Assembly (NCBI RefSeq): GCF_016863175.1
Contig: NZ_BOOJ01000070.1
Location: 18,084 to 82,083 of the forward strand
Length of the DNA stretch: 64,000 nt
Direction of reading: 5' to 3'
Source: Paraplanobispora siamensis
GTDB taxonomy: Bacteria; Actinomycetota; Actinomycetes; Streptosporangiales; Streptosporangiaceae
In this document: positions 1 to 8,706 of the stretch, piece by piece
How positions within the stretch are numbered: the stretch's first letter is position 1
Layout of the letters: each line of letters starts with the position of its first letter
Translations under genes and position numbers: made by a program
Notes under the pieces: model-generated
What the model was told of the DNA's origin: nothing
Database searches by the model: none
Seen by the model: only the letters and a program-made list of their open reading frames with translations

Positions 1-2
1 CC

Positions 3-353
3 AACTACGGGAAGGGCGAGGGCACCTGGCTCTATCTCGAGGGCTTCACCCTCAAGGAGGGCCGCGAGGAATACGACGCCCACATCACCATCACGAAGAG
101 CCCGCTGAAAAAACCGGACAGCCTGGAATGGACCTATTGTCATTTCACGGTCAACAGGGCGAAGCGGGGGCACGTTTTCTACGAGGTCGCCGACGACGGC
201 AGCTACAAGACCACGACGACGTTGCTGAACATCGAGGGCAAGGTCAGCAACGGCAAGACCCACTACAAGGACGACCAGATCAACGACGCGGCCCTGCAAG
301 AGGCCGTCGACCACGACATACGGCTGATCTTCCGGTATCTCGCCCGAGGCTGA
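3..353 (+). CDS. 3' end of an unidentified gene (partial)
   Basis: An open frame enters from the left edge and runs for 116 codons to a TGA at 351-353. The start lies outside the window. The visible protein is hydrophilic, rich in Asp, Lys, Thr and Tyr, with a predicted beta-rich pattern and no membrane segment. I do not recognise a family, catalytic motif or repeat. Its codon use is less GC-extreme than the neighbours (several AAA, TAT and CAT codons), so it could be an accessory or acquired gene. A strong hairpin at 387-418 follows the stop, which supports this being a genuine gene end. Function unknown. Confidence 0.6.
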   Translation, partial: NYGKGEGTWLYLEGFTLKEGREEYDAHITITKSPLKKPDSLEWTYCHFTVNRAKRGHVFYEVADDGSYKTTTTLLNIEGKVSNGKTHYKDDQINDAALQEAVDHDIRLIFRYLARG

Positions 354-386
354 CGGTCTCGCCTGAGACTGACGGGCAACCGGTTC

Positions 387-418
387 ACGGGCGGGAGCCC
401 TCTGAGGCTCCCGCCCGT
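387..418. terminator. Bidirectional hairpin between convergent genes
   Basis: A perfect 13-bp inverted repeat (387-399 with 406-418, arms beginning ACGGGCGGGAGCC) with a 6-nt loop lies between the convergent partial gene and the reductase gene. It has no T-run, as is common for actinobacterial terminators. Confidence 0.7.
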
Positions 419-452
419 TCGCCGTCCCTCCGGAATGCGGGCTGGCGACCGG

Positions 453-1031
453 TCACTGCACGGTGTAGTTCACGATCAGTACGCCGGTGTCGGTCGTCGT
501 CACGTCCTGGAACCGCAGGGGGATCGGCTTGTCGAGCGTGTGGAAGAGCCGCTCGCCGCTGCCGAGGAGCAGCGGGTGGACGAAGAGCGTGTAGGCGTCG
601 ACCAGCCCTTCGGCGACCAGCTGCCGGGTCAGCGCGCCGCTGCCGAGCACCGCGACGGTGCCCTCGCCTGACTCCTTCAGCGCCCGTACGGCGGGCGCCA
701 GCTCACCCTCGAGACGGGAGGAGTTCGGCCACTCGAACGAGGTGAGCGTGCGGGTGGCGACGTACTTGGGGGTGTCGTTGAGGTGGGCCGCCATGGCGTT
801 CTCCCGGGGCTGGTGGGGCCAGAAGGCGGCCAGCAGCTGGTAGGTCTTCCTGCCGAACAGGTAGGCCGTGGTGGTGTTCTGGCTCTCGATCCCGCTCTGC
901 TGGGCGACCGGGTCGGCGTACGGCAGACCCCATCCGCCGTGCCGGAAGCCCGGGTCGTCCTGGTCGGGCCCGGAGAAGCCCTGCATGACCCCGTCCAGTG
1001 TCACGAATTCTACGATCATCAGTGTTCGCAT
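453..1031 (-). CDS. Dihydrofolate reductase / RibD C-terminal-like family protein
   Basis: This 192-residue protein matches the RibD C-terminal/dihydrofolate reductase-like fold in length and layout. It has an N-terminal beta strand followed by SLDG-like VTLDGVMQGF, a central LFGRKTYQLLAAFWP segment (nucleotide-binding region of the fold), and the C-terminal VLGSGALTRQLVAEGLVD and LLLGSGERLF stretches typical of the small stand-alone actinobacterial members (YyaP/YwjB-like). Those members are presumed NAD(P)H-dependent reductases with unknown substrate. It is divergent from an HxlR regulator with 55 bp between the starts. That gap holds a perfect palindrome, so the regulator probably controls this gene. 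The family is reasonably certain; the substrate is unknown. Confidence 0.85.
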   Translation of the reverse strand: MRTLMIVEFVTLDGVMQGFSGPDQDDPGFRHGGWGLPYADPVAQQSGIESQNTTTAYLFGRKTYQLLAAFWPHQPRENAMAAHLNDTPKYVATRTLTSFEWPNSSRLEGELAPAVRALKESGEGTVAVLGSGALTRQLVAEGLVDAYTLFVHPLLLGSGERLFHTLDKPIPLRFQDVTTTDTGVLIVNYTVQ

Positions 1032-1045
1032 GGCCTGGACACTAC

Positions 1046-1062
1046 ACTCCTATTTTAGGAGT
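1046..1062. promoter_or_regulatory. Palindromic operator between the reductase and HxlR genes
   Basis: ACTCCTA-TTT-TAGGAGT is a perfect 7-bp inverted repeat with a 3-nt AT centre, 14 bp upstream of the minus-strand ATG and 24 bp upstream of the plus-strand GTG. HxlR-type regulators (YodB, HypR) bind short dyads of this kind in the promoter they share with a divergent target. Assignment to the adjacent regulator is inferred from position. Confidence 0.65.
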
Positions 1063-1086
1063 AACAACTACTGAAAGAGGAGTCCC

Positions 1087-1698
1087 GTGGGAACGTACGA
1101 CGACCCCTGCGGCATCGCGCGAGCCCTCGACGTGCTCGGTCAGCGCTGGGCGCTGCTGGTCGTCCGCGAGCTGCTGCTGGGCCCCAAACGCTTCCGGGAC
1201 CTGGTGCGAGGACTGCACGGCGTGAGCCAGAACGTGCTGTCCCAGCGGCTCAGGGAACTCGAACAGGCGGGCATCGTCCGGCACGCCACGGCGGGACCGC
1301 CGATAAGCGGCCCGGTCTACGAGCTCACCGAGGACGGCGCCGCCCTCGAACCGGTCCTCGTCGCGCTCGGCCGGTGGGGCCGTCGCCGACCGCGGACCGC
1401 CGCAGGCCCGATGAGCCCCGACGCCCTGCTGATGGCGCTGCGCACGACCTTCGACCCGCAGGCGGCGGGGGACCTGGCGATCGAGGTCGAACTGCGCGTC
1501 GGCGACGACCGCGCGACCCTGACCGTCGAAGCCGGGCGGCTGGCGATGCGGCGCGGTCCGGCGCCGTACCCGGATGCGATCATCACCGGCGACGTCGCCG
1601 GCATCCGCACCCTGGTGTACCGCGGAACCGAGACGACCGGCGTCACCGTAGACGGCGACCGGGAGGCCGTACAGCGCCTGATCGCCGCCCTGCGCTGA
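1087..1698 (+). CDS. HxlR-family transcriptional regulator with C-terminal SCP2-like domain
   Basis: The 203-residue protein starts at GTG 1087, preceded by GAAAGAGGAG. Residues about 8-100 form the HxlR winged helix: the CGIARALDVLGQRWALLVVR opening, a recognition helix near VSQNVLSQRLRELEQAG, then a wing ending YELTEDG. Residues about 110-203 form a separate alpha/beta domain resembling the SCP2 sterol-carrier fold (VELRVGDDRATLTVEAGRL, then DAIITGDVAGIRTLV). This two-domain arrangement is a known actinobacterial HxlR variant, and the C-terminal part may sense a hydrophobic ligand (inference). The gene is divergent from the RibD-like reductase and probably autoregulated through the palindrome at 1046-1062. 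Confidence 0.85.
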   Translation: MGTYDDPCGIARALDVLGQRWALLVVRELLLGPKRFRDLVRGLHGVSQNVLSQRLRELEQAGIVRHATAGPPISGPVYELTEDGAALEPVLVALGRWGRRRPRTAAGPMSPDALLMALRTTFDPQAAGDLAIEVELRVGDDRATLTVEAGRLAMRRGPAPYPDAIITGDVAGIRTLVYRGTETTGVTVDGDREAVQRLIAALR

Positions 1699-1906
1699 GA
1701 ACCCGGCCCGTGGGTACCCCGCGCCGGGCGTCCGGCCCGTGACAAGCCCGGCCCGTCGTCCGTTCCGGGGGAGGGCGCGGCCCGCTGGCGGTCCGGCCGC
1801 CCCGCGGCCATGATGAGGCCCGCGGGCCTCGCCGAGGCCGCCGGCCGGGAGGGCGCCGCGCATCCCCCCGCGCATCCCTCCGGGACCGTGCGCACAGGGG
1901 GTGACC

Positions 1907-2326
1907 ATGAGCGACGCCGTGTGGATCGTGGACATCGACGGCACGCTCGCCCTGCGCGGGAACCGCGGCCCCTACGACTGGGACCGGGTGGGGGAGGACC
2001 TGCCGAACCCTCCCGTTGTCGCGATCGTCCGGGCGCTCATCCTCGCCGGTCACCCGATCGCGTACGTGTCGGGGCGTCCGGAGAGGACCCGCCGGGCCAC
2101 CGAGCGCTGGCTGTGGGCCAACGTCGGGCACCTCGACGCCGCCGAGGGGCTGTGGCTGCGGCCCAACGGCGACCGCCGGCCCGACACGGTCTGGAAGGCC
2201 GAGGTCTATCGGGAGCACTTCGCCCTCCGCGAGGTCGCCGCGGTCATCGAGGACCGGTCGCGGGTCGTGGCGATGTGGCGCTCCCTGGGGCTCACCGTGG
2301 TCCAGGTCGCGGAGGGGAACTACTGA
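1907..2326 (+). CDS. HAD-family phosphatase resembling the polynucleotide kinase 3'-phosphatase domain
   Basis: The 139-residue protein starts at ATG 1907, chosen over GTG 1901 because the AGGGGG ribosome site fits only the ATG. HAD motif I is DIDGTLA (nucleophile Asp, acid/base Asp), motif II is the Ser in YVSGRPE, the motif III Lys is likely in VWKAEVY, and the acidic motif IV is VIEDRSRVV. The final segment GLTVVQVAEGNY closely resembles the C-terminus of the T4-Pnkp phosphatase domain. No P-loop kinase domain is present, so it is a stand-alone phosphatase, perhaps a 3'-end nucleic-acid or nucleotide phosphatase. The neighbours give no further hint. The fold is confident; the substrate is uncertain. 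Confidence 0.8.
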   Translation: MSDAVWIVDIDGTLALRGNRGPYDWDRVGEDLPNPPVVAIVRALILAGHPIAYVSGRPERTRRATERWLWANVGHLDAAEGLWLRPNGDRRPDTVWKAEVYREHFALREVAAVIEDRSRVVAMWRSLGLTVVQVAEGNY

Positions 2327-2553
2327 TCCCTCCGCCGGGACCGGGAGCCGTCGTGCGGGAACCGGTGGGACGTGAGGGAGACATCGGGACGTGAGAGAGA
2401 CGGCGGGGCGTGAGTGGAGCCGGGAAACGGCTGTGAGGAAAGCCTCAGATCGTCCTTTGCCCGCCGATGAAGGGGGTTACCGCCGCTTGACGCGTACGTC
2501 GCGCCCAGGAAGGGCTGCGCGCCGAGCATCCAACGGCTCACGGAGGAGCTCCC

Positions 2554-3990
2554 TTGAACGCCACACCCCAGTCCTCGCCGTCCGGCGTGCCCGGCCGCCG
2601 TACCGCCCCGCGGAGCGGCCGCCGCCGTGCCGCCTCGCTGCTCACGGCGGTCGCCCTGACCTCCGGCGCGCTGGCGGTCGCCGCCGCCCCCGCCCAGGCC
2701 GTCGTTCCCGTCACCTGCGTGACGCCCGGCTTCGCCACCGCGGTCGCCCACCCGGTCGGCGCCGGCCCGCGGGCCCTGGTCACGGCCGACCTCAACGGCG
2801 ACGGCGAAGGCGACCTGGTCACGGCCGACTCGGGCGCCGGCGCCCTGTCGGTGCTGCTCGGCACCGGGACCGGCTCCTTCCAGCCGGCCACGCCCGTCCC
2901 CACCGGAGTGCGGCCGGTCCAGATCGCCGCGGGCGACTTCAACGGGGACGGCGACGCCGACCTGGCGGTGGCCCACGACTCCGCCGCCGACGTCTCGGTG
3001 CTGCTCGGCGACGGCGACGGCACCTTCCAGCCGGCCGTCACCTACGCCGTGACGGGCACCGCCTCCGGTGTCGTGGCGAGCGACTTCGACCAGGACGGCG
3101 ACGCCGACCTGGCGGTCACCGGCAGCGAGACCACCGTCTCCGTGTTCACCACCACGAACGCGTACATCACGGTGCTGGAGGGAGCCGGTGACGGCACCTT
3201 CGCCCAGAACCCCTTCCTCTCCCTGGGATCGGGAACGATCTCCTCTCCCGCGCTGGGCGACTTCGACGGCGACGGCCACGCCGACCTGGCGGCCGTCCGC
3301 GGCGGTTCCATGATGGGCATGCCGTCGGGGTCCGCCGTCATCCTGCCGGGGGCCGGGGGCGGCGCCTTCCAGGCACCGGTCCCCGTCCCCTCCGCGCCGG
3401 GCGTCGTGAAGGTCGCCGTGGGCGACCTCGACAGGGACGGCCACGACGACCTGGTCGCGACGGAGTTCATGGGCACCGGCCTGTCCGTGCTGCCAGGCAA
3501 CGGCGACGGCACGTTCGACACGCCCACGCTCTACTCCGCGGGCACGCCGCGCAGCGACGTCGCCCTGGGGGACGTCACCGCCGACGGCAGGACCGACGTG
3601 GTGGTGGCGACCGGGAACACCCCGGGCACGCTGTCGGTGTTCGCGGGCGCCGGTGACGGCACGCTGCGGCCGTCCGTCGGCTACGGCACCGGCAACGCCC
3701 CCACGCAGCCCGTGCTGAGCGACTTCAACGGCGACGGCAAGGCCGACATGGCGACGGCGGACTACGTCTCCAACACCGTCTCGGTGCTGCTGAACACCTG
3801 CGCGGGCCCCGCTGTCACGCCGGTGAACCCTCCCGCCACCCCCGCCCCGAAGCCGGTCCCCGCGGCCAAGCCGAAGCCGGTTCCCGCGGCCAAGCCGAAG
3901 CCCGCTCCCAAGGTCAAGCTCAAGCCGGATGCCAAGGCGAAGACCAAGGTCAAGAAGCTGAAGAAGGTGCGGGGCGGCGGAACCGCGTGA
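2554..3990 (+). CDS. Secreted FG-GAP/VCBS repeat beta-propeller protein
   Basis: It starts at TTG 2554, with GGAGGAG 6 nt upstream. Residues 1 to about 49 form a twin-arginine-rich-looking signal peptide (RSGRRRAASLL, hydrophobic core, AQA cleavage site). Residues 55-415 contain about seven FG-GAP/VCBS blades, each with a Ca-binding loop such as DLNGDGEGDLV, DFNGDGDADLA, DFDQDGDADLA and DLDRDGHDDLV, followed by an SVLLG/GDGTF strand pair. This predicts a seven-bladed, integrin-like propeller. The last 55 residues are a Pro/Ala/Lys-rich tail with KPKPVPAA repeats and a highly basic end. There is no LPXTG sorting signal or C-terminal membrane helix, so the tail may bind anionic wall polymers (inference). 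It is followed by a strong terminator. Confidence 0.85.
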   Translation: MNATPQSSPSGVPGRRTAPRSGRRRAASLLTAVALTSGALAVAAAPAQAVVPVTCVTPGFATAVAHPVGAGPRALVTADLNGDGEGDLVTADSGAGALSVLLGTGTGSFQPATPVPTGVRPVQIAAGDFNGDGDADLAVAHDSAADVSVLLGDGDGTFQPAVTYAVTGTASGVVASDFDQDGDADLAVTGSETTVSVFTTTNAYITVLEGAGDGTFAQNPFLSLGSGTISSPALGDFDGDGHADLAAVRGGSMMGMPSGSAVILPGAGGGAFQAPVPVPSAPGVVKVAVGDLDRDGHDDLVATEFMGTGLSVLPGNGDGTFDTPTLYSAGTPRSDVALGDVTADGRTDVVVATGNTPGTLSVFAGAGDGTLRPSVGYGTGNAPTQPVLSDFNGDGKADMATADYVSNTVSVLLNTCAGPAVTPVNPPATPAPKPVPAAKPKPVPAAKPKPAPKVKLKPDAKAKTKVKKLKKVRGGGTA

Positions 3991-4051
3991 TCGTCCGGCC
4001 GGGGACACGCGTGAAATCCGCTCGGGTTTGGCCGGGCGGCCACTCCGTGTC

Positions 4052-4094
4052 ACAGTGAACGGGCGGGGCCTCTGCGGCTCCGCCCGTTCACTGT
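4052..4094. terminator. Intrinsic hairpin terminator
   Basis: A 19-bp inverted repeat (4052-4070 with 4076-4094, one G-T pair) and a 5-nt loop TCTGC sit 60 bp after the FG-GAP gene stop. Confidence 0.75.
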
Positions 4095-4234
4095 CTTCCC
4101 GGGGTGCCCGCCGGGTCGCACCGGTTCCGGCGGACGTGTTTCCCGACTCGCCCGTCCCGCCGGGCGCGGAGTGGATACCTTGATCGAGGTACGGTGCCGG
4201 CCCCGTGGCGTGCCACCCGGGCGAGGAGGAGTCC

Positions 4235-4594
4235 GTGAACAGAGAGCTGTCGGTTCACGTCACCCGCTACGCCGGGCCCCGGTGCGCCGTGGTCACCGTC
4301 AGCGGTGACCTGGACAAGATGTCCGTCCCGCTGCTGAAGAACGCCGTCAACGAACTCGTCGTCAAGGGCAACCCGCGCATCGTCCTGGACGTGGAGGGGC
4401 TGACCTTCTGCGACTCGACCGGCCTGGGGGCGTTCGTCGCCGCGATGCGCGCCACCTCGCAGGCCAGCGGGTGGCTGCGCCTGGCCGGCGTTCCGGGCCA
4501 CCTGGAGAACATCCTGTGCGTGACGGACCTCTACCGGCGCTTCCTCATCGATCCGGACGTGATCCGATCCCTGGAGCACGCCTTCGAGGAGTAG
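4235..4594 (+). CDS. STAS-domain anti-anti-sigma factor
   Basis: The 119-residue single-domain protein starts at GTG 4235 behind GAGGAGGAG; the upstream GTG at 4205 has no ribosome site. It is a complete STAS fold of RsbV/SpoIIAA type: beta strand VVTVSGDLDKMSVPLL, strand IVLDVEGL, then the FCDSTGLGAF loop whose Ser61 is the residue normally phosphorylated by an anti-sigma kinase. Family members bind the anti-sigma kinase when unphosphorylated and so release a sigma factor. No kinase is adjacent, but a SpoIIE-type phosphatase that could act on this serine begins 430 bp downstream. Confidence 0.88.
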   Translation: MNRELSVHVTRYAGPRCAVVTVSGDLDKMSVPLLKNAVNELVVKGNPRIVLDVEGLTFCDSTGLGAFVAAMRATSQASGWLRLAGVPGHLENILCVTDLYRRFLIDPDVIRSLEHAFEE

Positions 4595-4776
4595 GCCGGC
4601 GCGGCCGGAGCCGCCGCAAGGGCTGATCGCCCTGACAGGGGCCACCCGGTGCAGGACAATGGCCACAAGGCCCGGACCGGGCCGGTGGCGGCCGTGGTCC
4701 CGGGCCGGGCCGCGGTGCGCACACATCCCCTGCGCGCGTGCTGCCGGGCCTGTCAGGGCCGGAGGGAGGAGCGTGC

Positions 4777-4926
4777 ATGGACGCGGTCTTGATCGGTACG
4801 GCCGCGCAGGACACGCTGGACGCGGTGCCGCGCGGGGAGATCGGCTTCACCGGCGCGGCCCGGATCGGGCAGACCGTCCGCACCGCCGTGGCCGGGCGGC
4901 GGCCGGCGGCGTTCAAGCTCGCCTGA
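4777..4926 (+). CDS. Possible small protein of 49 residues, unknown function
   Basis: ATG 4777 is preceded by a very strong GGAGGGAGGAG ribosome site and opens a 49-codon frame ending at TGA 4924-4926. The peptide has no membrane helix, Cys or recognisable motif and reads like a short alpha/beta piece ending in a basic stretch. It lies in the gap between the STAS gene and the SpoIIE phosphatase gene, same strand. The ribosome site is the main support; a chance ORF in GC-rich DNA cannot be excluded. Confidence 0.3.
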   Translation: MDAVLIGTAAQDTLDAVPRGEIGFTGAARIGQTVRTAVAGRRPAAFKLA

Positions 4927-5027
4927 GCCTGAGCTGAAGCCGGAGTCACCCGGTCCCGGCCCGGGTGACGGGTCATGGGCATCGGCGGAGATCGCCGGAG
5001 AGGTCACGGAGAGGTCTGGGCCGGTTG

Positions 5028-7055
5028 ATGGAGTCGAGACAGGATTACCTGAACCGCCTGGCCGACATCGACGCCAGGGTCGAGCAGGCACGGGTCGGTC
5101 CCGACGTCGTGCTCGCCAGGGCGGCCGGGTTGCTCGCCGGGCGGGCCGGATGCCGGGTGGACGAGGCGCACGCCCACCTGCTGGAGATGGCGGCCGAGCA
5201 GGGGCGCGCCGCGCAGGAGGTGGCCGCGGAGCTCCTGGCGGCGGCCGAGAGCCGCATGCGGGCGGGCCCCGACCGGCTCCGCGCCGTGGTCGACGGGACC
5301 TTCGGGGCGCCGCCCCGTGCCGATCACGACCCCGGCCGGCCGGTGTCCGGCCCGCGGCCCGCTCCGGCCGACTGGGCGCTCCTCGTGCAGCAGGTCCTCG
5401 ACGTGACGCCGGGAAGGCACGTCTTGCTGGTGCCGGTGCGCGGCGGGACCGGCGGCCCGGCGGGCGCCGGCGCCGGGGACCGGGGCATCGCGGACCAGGG
5501 CGCCGAAAGCGCGGACACCGGCGGCGCGGGCATCGGGGAGGCCGGGGACACGCAGGACGCAGGGGGCGCCGGGGACATCGAGGACTACGTGTTCGTGGCG
5601 GTGAGCCCGTCGGTGGTGGACATGTCCGGGCGGCGGGGCGCCCAGATCGTGGGCCGCCGGGTGAGCGAGATCTACCCCACCATCGTGGGCGGGGCCGTAT
5701 GGGAGGCGTGGTGTGACGCGATCGCCGACGGCACGCCCCGGGAGGTCGGCCCCATCTCCTACGTCAGCCCGGCCGACCAGGCTCCGGCGGATGTGAGCCT
5801 CACCGTCCGGGTGCATCCGATCGGTGACGGGCTGCTCAACAGCTGGGTGCGCCACGACGAGGAGATGCGCCTGTCCGAGCGCATAGCCCACACCGAACGC
5901 CTGGGCAACCTCGGCTGGGGTGAGTGGGACCTGGTCACCGGGAAGGTCACCTGGTCGGAGGGGCTGTACCGCATCTACGAGCGCGACCCCGCCGACGGCC
6001 CTATGCCCAGCGAGGAGAGCGAGGCCCTCACCCTGCCCGAGGACATCCCGTTGCGGCAGCAGGCCGTCGAGCGGTTCGGGCGCGGGGAAGCGGTCGACAT
6101 GGTCTACCGGATCCGGATCGGCGACCGGGTCAAGCACGTCCGCACCGTCGCCGACGCCGACCGTGACTCCGGCGGGCGGCCGGTCAAGGTCTACGGCATC
6201 ATCCAGGACGTCACCGCCCGCGAGACCAGCCGCGCCCGGCTCACCGAGATCGAGCGGCAACTGCGCGAGCAACGGCGGAGCCTGGCGGCCGAGCACCGGC
6301 TCACCGTACAGCTGCAGCAGATCGTGCTGCCCGTCCCCGACGCCCCAGTCGACCTGCCCGGCCTGCGGTTCGCCGTACGCTACCTGCCCGCGGAGCAGGC
6401 CAGCCGGGTCGGAGGCGACTGGTACCACGCCGCGGTCGCCGGTGACGGCAGCGTGATCCTCGCCGTCGGCGACGTCGCCGGGCACGGCCTGCACGCCGCC
6501 GCCTCCATGGCCCGGCTGCGCCACGCCCTGGACGCCCTGACCGTCACCACCACCAGCCGGCCCGCCGAGCTGCTCTCCTTCCTCAACCGGCTGCTGTACT
6601 CCGGCAGCCCCGCGGCCGACGGCATGCCGGTCACCGCGACCGCCGCGGTGGCCCGCTACGACCCGTCCACCGGGGAGCTGGTGTGGGCGCAGGCCGGCCA
6701 TCCGACGCCGCTGCGCACCCGGGGCGGCGTCACCGCCGAGCTGGACCGGCCGCCGGGTCCCCTGCTGGGCGCTTTCCCCGACGCGCGGTACGCCACCGCC
6801 ACCACCGCTCTCGGGCCCGGCGATCTGCTGCTGTTCTACACCGACGGGCTCATCGAGCAGCGCGACCGCTCCATGGAGGAGGGACTGGCCCCGGTCGTGG
6901 CCACCCTCGACCGCATCTCGGCGGAAGGCGGGGAGCACCCCCTGGCGGACCTGCTCGCGCAGCTCCACCACGCCAATCCCGACGACGACGCCTGCGTCCT
7001 CGCCGCCCGCCCGCTGGCCGCACCCGGCGGCGCGCTCAATAGCATGCGGGCATGA
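5028..7055 (+). CDS. SpoIIE/PP2C-type Ser/Thr phosphatase with ANTAR-like and PAS domains
   Basis: I prefer ATG 5028; an in-frame GTG at 4965 would add 21 basic residues. The 675-residue protein has, in order: an ANTAR-like three-helix segment (about 27-68), a divergent PAS/GAF-like region (about 105-275) interrupted by a Gly/Asp/Ala-rich loop, a PAS_3-like domain (about 288-400, GWGEWDLVTGKVTWSEGLY), a linking helix (about 405-430), and a SpoIIE/PPM phosphatase domain (about 440-665). The last has GGDWYHAA, VGDVAGHG and a final DDDACVLAA, which supply the metal-binding Asp residues. Family members dephosphorylate STAS anti-anti-sigma factors in response to a PAS signal. The STAS protein at 4235-4594 is the obvious candidate partner. 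It overlaps the next gene by ATGA. Confidence 0.88.
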   Translation: MESRQDYLNRLADIDARVEQARVGPDVVLARAAGLLAGRAGCRVDEAHAHLLEMAAEQGRAAQEVAAELLAAAESRMRAGPDRLRAVVDGTFGAPPRADHDPGRPVSGPRPAPADWALLVQQVLDVTPGRHVLLVPVRGGTGGPAGAGAGDRGIADQGAESADTGGAGIGEAGDTQDAGGAGDIEDYVFVAVSPSVVDMSGRRGAQIVGRRVSEIYPTIVGGAVWEAWCDAIADGTPREVGPISYVSPADQAPADVSLTVRVHPIGDGLLNSWVRHDEEMRLSERIAHTERLGNLGWGEWDLVTGKVTWSEGLYRIYERDPADGPMPSEESEALTLPEDIPLRQQAVERFGRGEAVDMVYRIRIGDRVKHVRTVADADRDSGGRPVKVYGIIQDVTARETSRARLTEIERQLREQRRSLAAEHRLTVQLQQIVLPVPDAPVDLPGLRFAVRYLPAEQASRVGGDWYHAAVAGDGSVILAVGDVAGHGLHAAASMARLRHALDALTVTTTSRPAELLSFLNRLLYSGSPAADGMPVTATAAVARYDPSTGELVWAQAGHPTPLRTRGGVTAELDRPPGPLLGAFPDARYATATTALGPGDLLLFYTDGLIEQRDRSMEEGLAPVVATLDRISAEGGEHPLADLLAQLHHANPDDDACVLAARPLAAPGGALNSMRA

Positions 7056-8119
7056 CCGCCATCCACGCCCGGCGCCGCGAGGGCGTCGCCGCGCTGCTCT
7101 CCGCCCGCGAGGCCGACGCGATCCTGGTCTCCCGCGCCGTCAACGTGCGCTATCTGACCGGCCTGGTCAGCTCCAACGCGGCCGTGCTCGTCCGGGCGGA
7201 CGCCACGGCCGTGCTGGCCACCGACTCGCGTTACGCCGAGACCGCGCGGGCGGTCTGCGAAGGCGTCGAGGTGGTCGAGGAGCGCGACGTCGCCGCGGCG
7301 CTGGTCTCCCGCGCCTCCCGGGTCGCGGTCGAGGCCCACCACATGCCCGTCGCCGACTACTTCCGGCTCGGGGAGGGACTGCTGCGGACCACCGGGCTGG
7401 TGGAGTCGGTGCGCACGGTCAAGGACGAGACCGAGATAGACCTGCTGCGCACCGCGTGCGCCATCACCGACCAGGCCTTCGCCGACGTGCTGCCCATGCT
7501 GCGCCCCGGCCTGACCGAGCGGGAGATCGCCAGGGTGCTGGAGGCGCGGATGGCGGAGCTGGGCGCCGACAAGCCCGCCTTCGACACGATCGTGGCCGGC
7601 GGGCCCAACGGCTCCGTGCCGCACCACTCGCCCGCCGACCGGCCGCTGGAGCGCGGGGATCTGGTCACGATGGACTTCGGCGCCATGTACGCGGGCTACC
7701 ACGCCGACATGACGCGGACCGTGGCGATCGGCGAGCCCGCCTCCTGGCAGCGCGAGCTGTACGACCTGGTCCGCGCCGCCCAGCGGGCCGGTCGCCACGC
7801 CGTACGGCCCGGCGCCGCCACGCACGAGGTGGACGCGGCGGCCCGCGACGTGATCACCGAGGCGGGGTACGGCGGGCACTTCGGCCACGGCCTCGGCCAC
7901 GGCGTCGGCCTGGAGATCCACGAGGAGCCGTTCCTGTTCCCGGTGACGCCGGAGCCCCGGCGCGAGCACGGTAGACTAGACGATCGAGTTCCGGTCACCG
8001 TTGAGCCTGGGGTTTACCTGCAGGGCAGGGGCGGCGTCCGCATCGAGGACACGCTCGTGACGCGTGAGGACGGACCGGAGCTTCTCACACGGACGACCAA
8101 AGAGCTGCTTGTCCTTTAA
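7052..8119 (+). CDS. pepQ: M24B-family Xaa-Pro aminopeptidase/dipeptidase
   Basis: The 355-residue protein has a creatinase-type N-terminal domain (about 1-125; [20 protein letters not shown]) and a pita-bread catalytic domain (about 130-350). All five metal ligands are visible: Asp in VTMDFGA, Asp in ADMTRT, His in [13 protein letters not shown], Glu in HEEPF, and Glu in RIEDT. It cleaves peptide bonds next to proline in cytoplasmic peptides. Its start overlaps the phosphatase stop (ATGA), and efp follows after 26 bp. The pepQ-efp-nusB order is the classic actinobacterial arrangement. Whether it is an aminopeptidase or a dipeptidase cannot be settled from sequence alone. Confidence 0.88.
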   Translation: MTAIHARRREGVAALLSAREADAILVSRAVNVRYLTGLVSSNAAVLVRADATAVLATDSRYAETARAVCEGVEVVEERDVAAALVSRASRVAVEAHHMPVADYFRLGEGLLRTTGLVESVRTVKDETEIDLLRTACAITDQAFADVLPMLRPGLTEREIARVLEARMAELGADKPAFDTIVAGGPNGSVPHHSPADRPLERGDLVTMDFGAMYAGYHADMTRTVAIGEPASWQRELYDLVRAAQRAGRHAVRPGAATHEVDAAARDVITEAGYGGHFGHGLGHGVGLEIHEEPFLFPVTPEPRREHGRLDDRVPVTVEPGVYLQGRGGVRIEDTLVTREDGPELLTRTTKELLVL

Positions 8120-8145
8120 AGAGCGGCCGTACGCAGGAGAAACCA

Positions 8146-8706
8146 GTGGCGACGACGAACGACCTCAAAAACGGCCTCGTGCTCAAGCTCGAGGGCGGTG
8201 AGCTCTGGACGGTGGTGGAGTTCCAGCACGTCAAGCCCGGCAAGGGCGGCGCGTTCGTGCGCACCAAGCTGAAGAACGTGCTGTCGGGCAAGGTCGTCGA
8301 CAAGACCTTCAACGCCGGCGTCAAGGTCGAGGTGGCCAACGTCGACAAGCGCGAGATGCAGTTCTCCTACATGGACGGCGACGAGTTCGTCTTCATGGAC
8401 ACCGAGACCTACGACATGCTCCACGTCTCCCGGGCCGCGGTCGGCGACGCCGCCAACTACCTCCTGGAGAACATGCTCGCCACCGTGGCGATCAACGAGG
8501 GCAACGTGCTCTACGTCGACCTGCCCGCGGCCGTCGAGCTGACCATCGCCGAGACCGAGCCCGGCCTGCAGGGCGACCGCTCCACCGGCGGCACCAAGCC
8601 GGCCAAGCTGGAGACCGGCGCGGAGATCAAGGTCCCGCTGTTCATCACGACCGGCGAGAAGGTCAAGGTCGACACCCGCACCGGCGATTACCTCGGCCGC
8701 GCCTGA
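8146..8706 (+). CDS. efp: Translation elongation factor P
   Basis: The 186-residue protein has full-length EF-P architecture: a KOW-like domain I (1-64), OB domain II (65-127) and OB domain III (128-186). It rescues ribosomes stalled on polyproline. The loop that reaches the peptidyl-transferase centre reads KPGKGGAF, with Lys33 at the tip. The Gly-Lys-Gly type is usual in actinobacteria, and no modification enzyme (epmA/earP) is encoded in this window. GTG start 8146 has AGGAG 6 nt upstream. Several genes here encode long proline-rich stretches (FtsZ linker, kinase linkers), so their translation would depend on EF-P (inference). The stop overlaps nusB (TGATG). Confidence 0.97.
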   Translation: MATTNDLKNGLVLKLEGGELWTVVEFQHVKPGKGGAFVRTKLKNVLSGKVVDKTFNAGVKVEVANVDKREMQFSYMDGDEFVFMDTETYDMLHVSRAAVGDAANYLLENMLATVAINEGNVLYVDLPAAVELTIAETEPGLQGDRSTGGTKPAKLETGAEIKVPLFITTGEKVKVDTRTGDYLGRA

